From Bacteroidales bacterium (GTDB lineage: Bacteria > Bacteroidota > Bacteroidia > Bacteroidales > UBA932): 64,000 nt of DNA. The number at the start of each line of letters is the position of its first letter. The first letter of the stretch is position 1. The notes beneath the pieces are model-generated. The model did no database searches. It was not told where the DNA came from and was given only the letters and a program-made list of their open reading frames with translations. A program made the position numbers and the translations under genes. Where the stretch lies: NCBI GenBank assembly GCA_017427885.1, contig JAFRRW010000010.1, positions 62,001-126,000 of the forward strand, in the 5' to 3' direction. Below are positions 1-7,008 of this stretch, in pieces.

Positions 1-2
1 TC

Positions 3-1013
3 CTTCCCGGCAACTACGGGGCGATCATCCGCACTGCCGCAGAAGGCAAGAACGCGGCCATCCTCGTTGCGGAGCTCAAGTCCCTGATAGACAAATGGGA
101 AACCTCCTGGAAAAAAATCGCCGCAAAGAAAGCCATCCAGCCCCTGTTCACCGAATACAGCAAGACTACGACAATCCTCAGGGACCTTCTGAACGAATCG
201 TTCTCGGCAATCTACGTGAACGACGGAAAGGTGTGTGAGGAAATCAAGAAGTATATCACGCTTATTTCTCCCGAGCAGGAGAAAATCGTGAAGCACTACA
301 CCGACCACGAACCCATCTTCGACCATTTCGAGGTCAACAGGCAGATCAAGAGCGCCTTCGGCAAGGTAGTGTCAATCAAGCAGGGAGCCTATCTGGTCAT
401 AGAGACCACCGAGGCCCTTAATGTAATCGACGTGAACAGCGGTATCAGGGCGAAGACCAACGACCAGGAGCAGAACACCTACGAGGTCAACCGCAATGCA
501 GCGGAAGAAATCGCCCGGCAGCTGAGGCTGAGGGATATGGGAGGCATCGTCATAGTGGATTTCATCGATATGGAATCCAACGACCACCGAAATTCCCTCT
601 ACAAGTATATGGTGGATCTGATGGAGAACGACAGGGCGAAGCACAACGTGCTGCCCCTCACCAAGTTCGGCCTTATGCAGATTACCAGGCAAAGGATACG
701 CCCGGTCACGGAAATAGACACATCCGAGGTCTGTCCCGTCTGCCACGGCACAGGTAAGATAGCTCCCAGCGCCATCATCGACGAGGAAATCGACCGGAAG
801 CTCTCCTACTACACCGGCAAGGGCATCAGGTCCTTCACCATCAAGGTCAGCCCCATTCTCGGAGCCTATCTCACAAGGGGCACCCTCCTCAAGCCGTCAT
901 TTGTATCGAAGTGGAAGGCAAAGTACAGATGCAAGCTGAAAATCGCAGAAGCCTCGGGCTTCGCGGTACTGCAGAACGAAATTTACAATCACAAAGGAGA
1001 GAAGCTCGACTAG
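3..1013 (+). CDS. rng: Ribonuclease E/G family protein (3' part)
   Basis: Single-stranded RNA endonuclease that processes rRNA and mRNA in the cytoplasm. The frame is open from the first bases of the window, so the true start lies to the left; a GTG at 216 is internal. Visible hallmarks are RTAAEGK near the left edge, the two acidic metal-binding stretches (ALNVIDVNSG and IVIVDFIDME), and CPVCHGTGKI, the zinc-link cysteine pair that joins subunits. The protein ends shortly after the catalytic region, as in RNase G or short Bacteroidetes RNase E/G proteins, with no long C-terminal degradosome scaffold. The last codons form one arm of a terminator hairpin. The family is certain; the choice between rng and rne is by length only. 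Confidence 0.95.
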   Translation, partial: LPGNYGAIIRTAAEGKNAAILVAELKSLIDKWETSWKKIAAKKAIQPLFTEYSKTTTILRDLLNESFSAIYVNDGKVCEEIKKYITLISPEQEKIVKHYTDHEPIFDHFEVNRQIKSAFGKVVSIKQGAYLVIETTEALNVIDVNSGIRAKTNDQEQNTYEVNRNAAEEIARQLRLRDMGGIVIVDFIDMESNDHRNSLYKYMVDLMENDRAKHNVLPLTKFGLMQITRQRIRPVTEIDTSEVCPVCHGTGKIAPSAIIDEEIDRKLSYYTGKGIRSFTIKVSPILGAYLTRGTLLKPSFVSKWKAKYRCKLKIAEASGFAVLQNEIYNHKGEKLD

Positions 1014-1028
1014 GGCTTCTCTCTTTTT
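997..1028. terminator. Bidirectional intrinsic terminator
   Basis: A perfect 9-bp stem (GAGAGAAGC at 997-1005, GCTTCTCTC at 1015-1023) with a 9-nt loop is followed by TTTTT on the plus strand. It overlaps the stop codon of the RNase E/G gene and abuts the stop of the convergent flavoprotein gene. The minus-strand U-tract is weaker. Confidence 0.85.
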
Positions 1029-2754
1029 ATTCGACTCCTCCCGTTATCGTCGCCTTCGACAGGGCTTCCTTCTGAAGGGAGATGAAATCCGGGTCGGAAG
1101 GAGAATGTCCCTTCAAATAGACCAGGGTTGCTCCCTGACGGAGGAGTTCGTCCTGGAGGGACGGGACGTCCACCTGCTGGACCGTCGTTCCCCCGTCCAG
1201 CGCGAGGGCCGCCGCCGTTCCGGCAGCCTGACCCAGTGCCATCCAGCAGGGCTCCATCCTCAGCGTCGAGAAACCGCTGTGGGAGCCTGAGACCGGAACA
1301 GGAAGGAGAAGGTTGGAAACCTCCTTGGGGACAATAACGCCGTAGGGAACGTTGTAAACCAGGGTTCCATAGGAATAGAACCCTTCAAGGTGCGCTCTCC
1401 CCTCCTCCCTCTTGTGATGGGCGTGGGAATCCAGGTTGTAGTGGCTCGCTGTCACGGATTCCCTGTGAACGGGTCCCCTTTCAGCCGTAGCCGGCTGGGA
1501 GTCGTTCGCGGTAAAGAAATACATACCCTCGAACCTCCTTCCCTCTCTCACGTACACCTGACGCGGGAAATTGCCGTTGTCGGTATATTCATCGGCCGCA
1601 TATCCCCAGGCGCTGACGGCGGATCGGAAACTCTCGGGAACGGCCTCATCGTGGGAAGCGAACCAGAACAGGCCTTCCGTGTATTCGCGAAGCCTTTCCG
1701 CAAAGGCGTCCCTCCACTCCCAGGAGGCCGTGGGCCAGCTGTAATTCTCCTCGGGAAGGTCGGTTGAAATGAACGCCAGATGCTGGTTGTTCGCGTCTGT
1801 CTTTCCGTTGGGGAGCCTGACCATATTGGTCAGTTTGGCGATTCCCCAGGGATCGCCGGGAATCACGGTCCTTCCACCGGCAAGGATAACCTTCCTGTTT
1901 TCCACCCTCATCGAAGGCTCGATATCCCTGGAGGCTACTCCGGTATGATAACCGTAAAGGATGTCGTCTATCAGGGAGAGGTACTCCTCCCTGTTGTAGT
2001 TCAAGGGTTTGCGGAAGGGAACCAGGTTCGCCGGGTCTCTAGTGAGGCAGAGGCGGTAGTTATAGGCCTGGATGGTTTCATCTCCCTCGAATGTGGTGCC
2101 TTCGGCGAACGGGCCTCCCCAGTACTGATATACCTTCCCGGCCACGGGCTCACCGAATTCTTCCCTTCCTTCCCTTCCTACCCGGAACGGGACTCCGGCC
2201 GCAGCCCCGAGGTCTCCCTCGTAGGTGGCGTCGATGAACATCCTTCCCCTGTACTTCTCGATCTTCCCGTCATTCCTGTCCAGCACCCTGATGCCCTTCA
2301 GGTGTCCCCCGTCCATCTCAACATTTTCCTCTCTGCTATCGAACTGCCTCATAGTGAGGACTTTCACGCTCTTGCATTCAGAAAGCATCTGAGAGAAAAC
2401 GATCTCTGCTACCGACGGCTCGAAATGGTAGCCTCCAGAGCAGTCCGCCACCTGAGGGGAATCCGGGCCGTACTCGCTGACATAATGGTCTCTTACCCTT
2501 TCCACGAATTCCAGGAATAGTCCGGTCGTGGCACCCCTGGTGCCAATGTCAGTGGCTCCGAGGCCGTTGGCCGGAAGGCCCCCGACATTGCCGGTCCTCT
2601 CCAGAAGAAGCACCGACTTTCCCATCCTGGACGCCGATACCGCAGACATTATCCCTCCGGGAGTACCGCCCACGACGATGACGTCATACTCCTTAGAGCA
2701 AGACATCAGGCACAACAGGACCAGAAGGACGGGGATCACTCTTCCGCTGGACAT
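1027..2754 (-). CDS. FAD-dependent oxidoreductase lipoprotein
   Basis: A 575-residue flavoprotein of the FAD_oxidored (PF12831-like) type, predicted to be exported. I start it at 2754, because residues 1-19 from there form a lipoprotein signal peptide ending in LMSC, directly followed by the FAD-binding Rossmann motif VIVVGGTPGG and the E-containing turn LLLERTGNVGG. An upstream ATG at 2889 would bury the signal peptide. The start overlaps the 3' end of rluD by 19 bp, so translation is probably coupled. Proteins of this family often accompany glycan-degradation genes in Bacteroidetes; the substrate here is unknown. In many Bacteroidales the neighbour downstream of PASTA-rluD is ddl, so this gene occupies an unusual position. 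Confidence 0.85.
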   Translation of the reverse strand: MSSGRVIPVLLVLLCLMSCSKEYDVIVVGGTPGGIMSAVSASRMGKSVLLLERTGNVGGLPANGLGATDIGTRGATTGLFLEFVERVRDHYVSEYGPDSPQVADCSGGYHFEPSVAEIVFSQMLSECKSVKVLTMRQFDSREENVEMDGGHLKGIRVLDRNDGKIEKYRGRMFIDATYEGDLGAAAGVPFRVGREGREEFGEPVAGKVYQYWGGPFAEGTTFEGDETIQAYNYRLCLTRDPANLVPFRKPLNYNREEYLSLIDDILYGYHTGVASRDIEPSMRVENRKVILAGGRTVIPGDPWGIAKLTNMVRLPNGKTDANNQHLAFISTDLPEENYSWPTASWEWRDAFAERLREYTEGLFWFASHDEAVPESFRSAVSAWGYAADEYTDNGNFPRQVYVREGRRFEGMYFFTANDSQPATAERGPVHRESVTASHYNLDSHAHHKREEGRAHLEGFYSYGTLVYNVPYGVIVPKEVSNLLLPVPVSGSHSGFSTLRMEPCWMALGQAAGTAAALALDGGTTVQQVDVPSLQDELLRQGATLVYLKGHSPSDPDFISLQKEALSKATITGGVE

Positions 2755-3806
2755 GATACGGTGTATTTCCTCCATTTCTCGATCAGGGCAGCCATATCCT
2801 CCGGAATGACCGAGTCGAACTGCATCCACTTGCGGGTGGAAGGATGCACGAAGCCGAGCGTACGGGCGTGAAGGGCCTGGCGCGGACACAGTGTGAAACA
2901 GTTCTGTATGAACTGCTTGTATTTGGTATAGATGGTACCCTGGCGGATTTCGGAGCCCCCGTACCTTTCATCGTTGAACAGGGGATGTCCTATGGAAGCC
3001 ATATGCACCCTTATCTGATGGGTCCTTCCCGTCTCGAGGCGGCACTCCACAACGGAAACGTAGCCGAACCGCTCCAGGACCTTGTAATGCGTGACAGCAC
3101 TCTTCCCCTTTTCGGGATCCTTGTACGCCTTGAACCTCAGGCGGTCGCCCGGGTCCCGGCCGATATTCGTGTCTATCACCCCTTCATCCGCGGCTGGGTT
3201 GCCCCAGACCACGGCGGTATACCTCCTGTCGATGGAGTGGTCGTAGAACTGTTTCGCGAGGAAGAACTGGGCCTCCTCGTTCTTGGCCACCACTAGCAGG
3301 CCCGAAGTGTCCTTGTCTATCCTGTGGACCAGGATTCCCATCCTCTCATCATCAGCCTCAGGTTCCTGGCGCAGTCCAAGATGGAAAGCAAGGGCGTTGA
3401 CGAGGGTGCCTGAGAAATGGCCGTGACCGGGATGGACCACCATTCCGGCCGGCTTGTTCACCACCAGGAGGTCATCGTCCTCATACACTATGTCAAGGGG
3501 AATGTCTTCGGGAAGGATCTCCAGTCCCCTGCGGCGATAGGGCATCACGAAACGGATGACACTGCAGGGGCGGACCATCATATTGGCCTTCGCAGGCTTG
3601 TCGTCCAGAAAGACATAGCCCTGCTTTATGGCCAACTGCACCCTGTGACGTGAAGTATCCTCGAGGTGCGTGGCCATATATTTGTCAAGTCGCATCGGGG
3701 CCTGTCCCTTGTCGGCGACCAGGCGGAAATGCTCGAACATCTCCTGCCCGCCGTCCTCGGGATCAACGGTTTCGAGGTCTTCGGGATCTGAAAGGTAAGG
3801 GTTCAT
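2736..3806 (-). CDS. rluD: RluA/RluD-family 23S rRNA pseudouridine synthase
   Basis: Converts uridines in 23S rRNA to pseudouridine. An N-terminal S4 RNA-binding domain (about residues 38-90, starting RLDKYMATHLE) precedes the catalytic domain with the HRIDKDTSG motif; D164 is the expected catalytic aspartate. GRTHQIRVHM and GHPLFNDERYGG are further family signatures. The 356-residue length is normal with a short acidic N-terminal extension. Its ATG overlaps the stop of the PASTA gene (ATGA type), a pairing seen widely in Bacteroidales. RluD is the best guess; RluA or RluC specificity cannot be excluded. Confidence 0.93.
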   Translation of the reverse strand: MNPYLSDPEDLETVDPEDGGQEMFEHFRLVADKGQAPMRLDKYMATHLEDTSRHRVQLAIKQGYVFLDDKPAKANMMVRPCSVIRFVMPYRRRGLEILPEDIPLDIVYEDDDLLVVNKPAGMVVHPGHGHFSGTLVNALAFHLGLRQEPEADDERMGILVHRIDKDTSGLLVVAKNEEAQFFLAKQFYDHSIDRRYTAVVWGNPAADEGVIDTNIGRDPGDRLRFKAYKDPEKGKSAVTHYKVLERFGYVSVVECRLETGRTHQIRVHMASIGHPLFNDERYGGSEIRQGTIYTKYKQFIQNCFTLCPRQALHARTLGFVHPSTRKWMQFDSVIPEDMAALIEKWRKYTVSCPAEE

Positions 3807-4603
3807 TTCTTACCCGTGGTGTCTGTCTTGGCGACGGTGGAAACGGGATCGGGACCCAGATACAGGGTGACGTCGGTGCCCATAATGACAGGGGCATTGG
3901 AAGGTGAAGGAGTCTGCTTCTGCACGATGGCATTGATGGAATCCGCATATGTCTTCACCCTCTTGTCAAAGACCAGTTTCTTGACGTTGAGGGAATTGTC
4001 GTGGACCGCGTCCACAGAGCGCATCATCTTCATACCCACCACGTTGGGAACATAGGTAAGCCTGTCTTCTCCGTTAAGGCCCACCACCAGGTCTATCTCG
4101 GCCCCGCTCTCCACCTGGTCACCGGGAGCAATCTGACGGTTGGAATGGAGTTGCTTCAGTACGTTGTTGGTCGCGATGTCATCCACATATATCAGTCTGC
4201 CGAGATTCAGTCCCCTCGACAGCAGGGCGGCCTTTGCCTGGCGCATCGAATAGCCCACGAGGTTAGGCATGCTCACCTTCTTGGCGTTCATGGCGTTGAT
4301 GGTCAGTCTGATCCTCCTACCCTTCTTCACCATCGAACCCGGCTTGGGATTCTGGGTGTACACCGCTCCCTTCTGCATCCTCCTTACGAACACGGAATCT
4401 GCCACTCTGGCACGGAGCCCGTGGTTGGCGGCCGTCCTGCGAGCCTCGACCACGGTCATGTTCGTCATGTCGGGGACCTCGATGACCTTGTTGTGGTTGG
4501 TCAGCCTGGCCAGCAGGAAATCAGCCACGACGGCCAGAAGTATGACGGCCAGTATGGCCAGGAGGATATTCTTGACAATCCAGTTACTGAAAAACTTGCT
4601 CAT
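3803..4603 (-). CDS. PASTA-domain membrane protein
   Basis: A 266-residue protein with one N-terminal membrane segment (about residues 10-32) and three extracytoplasmic PASTA domains (roughly 40-105, 108-175 and 178-250). The first begins KVIEVPDMTNMTVVEA. PASTA domains bind muropeptides or peptidoglycan; no kinase or transpeptidase domain is attached, so it is likely an envelope-binding or scaffolding protein. I start at 4603 (MSKFFSNW) rather than at the upstream ATG at 4654, which lies inside the end of the preceding lysE-like gene. It sits 22 bp after that gene and overlaps rluD by 4 bp. Confidence 0.9.
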   Translation of the reverse strand: MSKFFSNWIVKNILLAILAVILLAVVADFLLARLTNHNKVIEVPDMTNMTVVEARRTAANHGLRARVADSVFVRRMQKGAVYTQNPKPGSMVKKGRRIRLTINAMNAKKVSMPNLVGYSMRQAKAALLSRGLNLGRLIYVDDIATNNVLKQLHSNRQIAPGDQVESGAEIDLVVGLNGEDRLTYVPNVVGMKMMRSVDAVHDNSLNVKKLVFDKRVKTYADSINAIVQKQTPSPSNAPVIMGTDVTLYLGPDPVSTVAKTDTTGKK

Positions 4604-4625
4604 TATCCATCTTGTTTGTTCTCCC

Positions 4626-5258
4626 TTACGCGAAGATGACATCGTACAGGCCATCCATCAGCAGGGCGAATCCTATTATCAATATTACGATTCCGGACAA
4701 CCGGCTTATCCAAAACAAGGTCCTGATTCTGAAGGTGTCGCGCCACCGGCTCACAAACCAGGTGAAAAAGAACCAGTAGGTTGCGGAACCTGCGCTCACC
4801 GCCAGAATTACCGGCGCCACGGCGAATCCTGCACCTCCCGCCTCCACTCCGAAGAAGGAGAACAGTGCAAGCATCACAAACACCGCCCCGGGATTGGAAA
4901 GGGCGCAGACCAGGGTCTCGAGGAAATTCTTGGTGACCGCCCGGTCAGATCCCTCCCCCGTCTTCATCCTCCGGAACGGGTCCCTGAAGGCCATGCTGAC
5001 GCCGAGGCCCATCAGGACCACACCTCCCACAATGAGTATCACGGTGTTGTTGCGTTCAAGGAACCCCCTCACGGCCGCCAGGGCGAACACGGCTGCAACG
5101 GCATAGGCCGTGTCGATCACCGTGCTTCCCAGGGCGGAAACGAAGCCCGTCCTACGTCCGTGACTCAAGGACTTCTGCAACACCATTATGGCTATGGGAC
5201 CTATTGGCGCCGCTGCGCATATGCCGATGATATAAGCCTTAAGTATGTCCAGAAACAT
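4626..5258 (-). CDS. LysE-family transporter
   Basis: A 210-residue integral membrane protein with about six hydrophobic segments. The N-terminus (AYIIGICAAAPIGPIAIMVLQKSL) carries the PxGP signature of the LysE/RhtB amino-acid exporter superfamily. Substrates in this family range from lysine and homoserine lactone to metals and cannot be assigned here. It is the first gene of the operon LysE-PASTA-rluD-FAD lipoprotein and has its own promoter-like motif at 5290-5297. Confidence 0.88.
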   Translation of the reverse strand: MFLDILKAYIIGICAAAPIGPIAIMVLQKSLSHGRRTGFVSALGSTVIDTAYAVAAVFALAAVRGFLERNNTVILIVGGVVLMGLGVSMAFRDPFRRMKTGEGSDRAVTKNFLETLVCALSNPGAVFVMLALFSFFGVEAGGAGFAVAPVILAVSAGSATYWFFFTWFVSRWRDTFRIRTLFWISRLSGIVILIIGFALLMDGLYDVIFA

Positions 5259-5289
5259 TGCGGAACGGTTCCTTTAAACTCTCATCACA

Positions 5290-5297
5290 CAAAGGTA
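5290..5297 (-). promoter_or_regulatory. -7 promoter element TACCTTTG for the LysE operon
   Basis: Matches the Bacteroidetes TAnnTTTG element, 31 bp before the LysE-family start. No clear -33 TTTG. Divergent from the lnt promoter. Confidence 0.55.
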
Positions 5298-5309
5298 GCA
5301 AAAAATTAA

Positions 5310-5317
5310 TATCTTTG
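5310..5317 (+). promoter_or_regulatory. -7 promoter element TATCTTTG for lnt
   Basis: Perfect TAnnTTTG whose last G is only 5 bp before the lnt ATG, so transcription would begin at or next to the start codon (leaderless mRNA). No convincing -33 box. Confidence 0.6.
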
Positions 5318-5322
5318 CAGAT

Positions 5323-6969
5323 ATGAAAAGGATATGGGGAATATTCGCTGCCCTGTCAGCCCTGTCGGCAACTTTGCTGTCGCTGCCGTTCCTCGTTCCT
5401 GGAGTTGGTCCCTTCTCGCTGGTCGGGCTGATTCCACTCCTGGCCATGGACAGGCTTGCGGACAGGGAAGGAGTGAAGCGGCTCTGGCCCTGGCACTATC
5501 TGACCTTCGTCCTTTGGAACGCCGCCACCACCTTCTGGGTGTGCAACGCCACGGTGGGGGGCGGGATTTTCGCCGTCCTGGCCAACTCCCTGCAGATGTC
5601 TCTGGTCTTCGGGCTCTTCCGCCTTGGAAAACGCAAGATGAAGGGAGCCCTCCCCTACATCTTCCTCGCCGCCGCCTGGATTGCATGGGAGAGATGGTAC
5701 CTGACCAGCGCCCAGATCTCCTGGCCCTGGCTGGTCCTGGGCAACTCCTTCGCCACCAACGTCAAGGCCGTCCAGTGGTATGAATGGACCGGCACCCTCG
5801 GAGGTTCGCTGTGGGTTTGGGCCTGCAACCTGAGCCTTTTCGGCATCCTGGCCTCCCTCCGCGACGGTTCATGGAAGAGCAGGTTCAACCCCATTGCCAG
5901 ATTCTCAGCCGTCCTTTCCTGCCTGCTCCTGTTCACAGTCCCTCCCGTAGTTTCCCGAATAATGTTCTCAAGATACGAAGGGACCGCGGAAACGCTGGAA
6001 ACCGTTATAGCCCAGCCGAACATCGACCCCTACAACAAGTTCCAGGCTATGAGCCAGGAGGAACAGGATTCCCTGCTGATCAGACAGATATCCCCTTATA
6101 TTACCGAAAGGGACACCTCCGGTGGGGATCCTCTCCTCATCCTCGCACCCGAGACCTTCACCAGCGGTCTTATCACCAGGGATATCGGTTCCAGCCCCAC
6201 CGTCCAGAGATTCCACTCCCTGCTCCGGGACCATCCCGGCGTCAACCTCCTCTTCGGAGCCACCTCATACACATTGATTCCTTCCCAGGCGAGGCCAACC
6301 CCTTATGCCAGACCGCTGCAGGAAGGCCTCTGGTATGATTCTCACAACTCCGCCCTGATCGCCGACGGCAGGGGCCGGGACGAGATATACCACAAGAGCA
6401 AGCTGGTGGTCGGAGTTGAGATGATGCCCTACCCCGCCCTGTTCAGGCCAATCGACGAACTCCTGGGAGGAGTGATGGGAAGGGACGTGGGACAGAAGGA
6501 ACGCAGCGTCCTGAACTTCCAGGACTTCGGTCCGGACGGAGCGACGACCGCAACTGTTCCCATAGGCTGCGCAATCTGTTACGAGTCTGTATACGGGGAA
6601 TTCTGCACCGGATATGTTAAGGCCGGGGCGACAGTCCTCTCCGTTATAACGAACGATGCCTGGTGGGGCGACACTCCCGGGTACAGGCAGCATCTCGCCT
6701 ATTCTTCCCTGAGGGCCATAGAGACCAGGAGGGACATAGCCCGCTGCGCCAATACCGGAATTTCGGCCTTCATAAACCAGAGGGGTGAAATAGTCTCCAA
6801 AACCTCCTGGTGGGAACAGGAAACCCTGACCGGAACCGTCCATCCCAATTCCTTCGTGACGTTCTTCGTCAGGCACGGTGACATAACCGGCAGAATCTGC
6901 ACCTTCGTCTTCCTCCTGCTGCTTCTGGCATTGCTGGTCCGCTGCATCATCCCGGAATCACAGAGATAA
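5323..6969 (+). CDS. lnt: Apolipoprotein N-acyltransferase
   Basis: Adds the third acyl chain to the N-terminal cysteine of lipoproteins in the inner membrane. Several N-terminal membrane segments are followed by a nitrilase domain and a final membrane segment, 548 residues in total, as expected. The catalytic triad is visible: E277 in LAPETF, K358 in YHKSKLV, and C419 in the CAICYE stretch; E366 corresponds to the additional essential glutamate. The start is fixed by the immediate hydrophobic N-terminus. Fits the many lipoproteins encoded in this window. Ends in a strong bidirectional terminator. Confidence 0.95.
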   Translation: MKRIWGIFAALSALSATLLSLPFLVPGVGPFSLVGLIPLLAMDRLADREGVKRLWPWHYLTFVLWNAATTFWVCNATVGGGIFAVLANSLQMSLVFGLFRLGKRKMKGALPYIFLAAAWIAWERWYLTSAQISWPWLVLGNSFATNVKAVQWYEWTGTLGGSLWVWACNLSLFGILASLRDGSWKSRFNPIARFSAVLSCLLLFTVPPVVSRIMFSRYEGTAETLETVIAQPNIDPYNKFQAMSQEEQDSLLIRQISPYITERDTSGGDPLLILAPETFTSGLITRDIGSSPTVQRFHSLLRDHPGVNLLFGATSYTLIPSQARPTPYARPLQEGLWYDSHNSALIADGRGRDEIYHKSKLVVGVEMMPYPALFRPIDELLGGVMGRDVGQKERSVLNFQDFGPDGATTATVPIGCAICYESVYGEFCTGYVKAGATVLSVITNDAWWGDTPGYRQHLAYSSLRAIETRRDIARCANTGISAFINQRGEIVSKTSWWEQETLTGTVHPNSFVTFFVRHGDITGRICTFVFLLLLLALLVRCIIPESQR

Positions 6970-6971
6970 AG

Positions 6972-7000
6972 AAAGCGGCACGCTGGACGTGCCGCTTTTC
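6972..7000. terminator. Bidirectional intrinsic terminator between lnt and the outer-membrane barrel gene
   Basis: An 11-bp stem (6972-6982 with 6988-6998), a 5-nt loop and T-rich flanks on both strands, between two convergent genes. Confidence 0.9.
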
Positions 7001-7008
7001 ATTTTCCA

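Noticed and set aside
216-218. GTG as the start of the RNase E/G gene
   Set aside because: The frame continues upstream with conserved RNase E/G sequence to the edge of the window.
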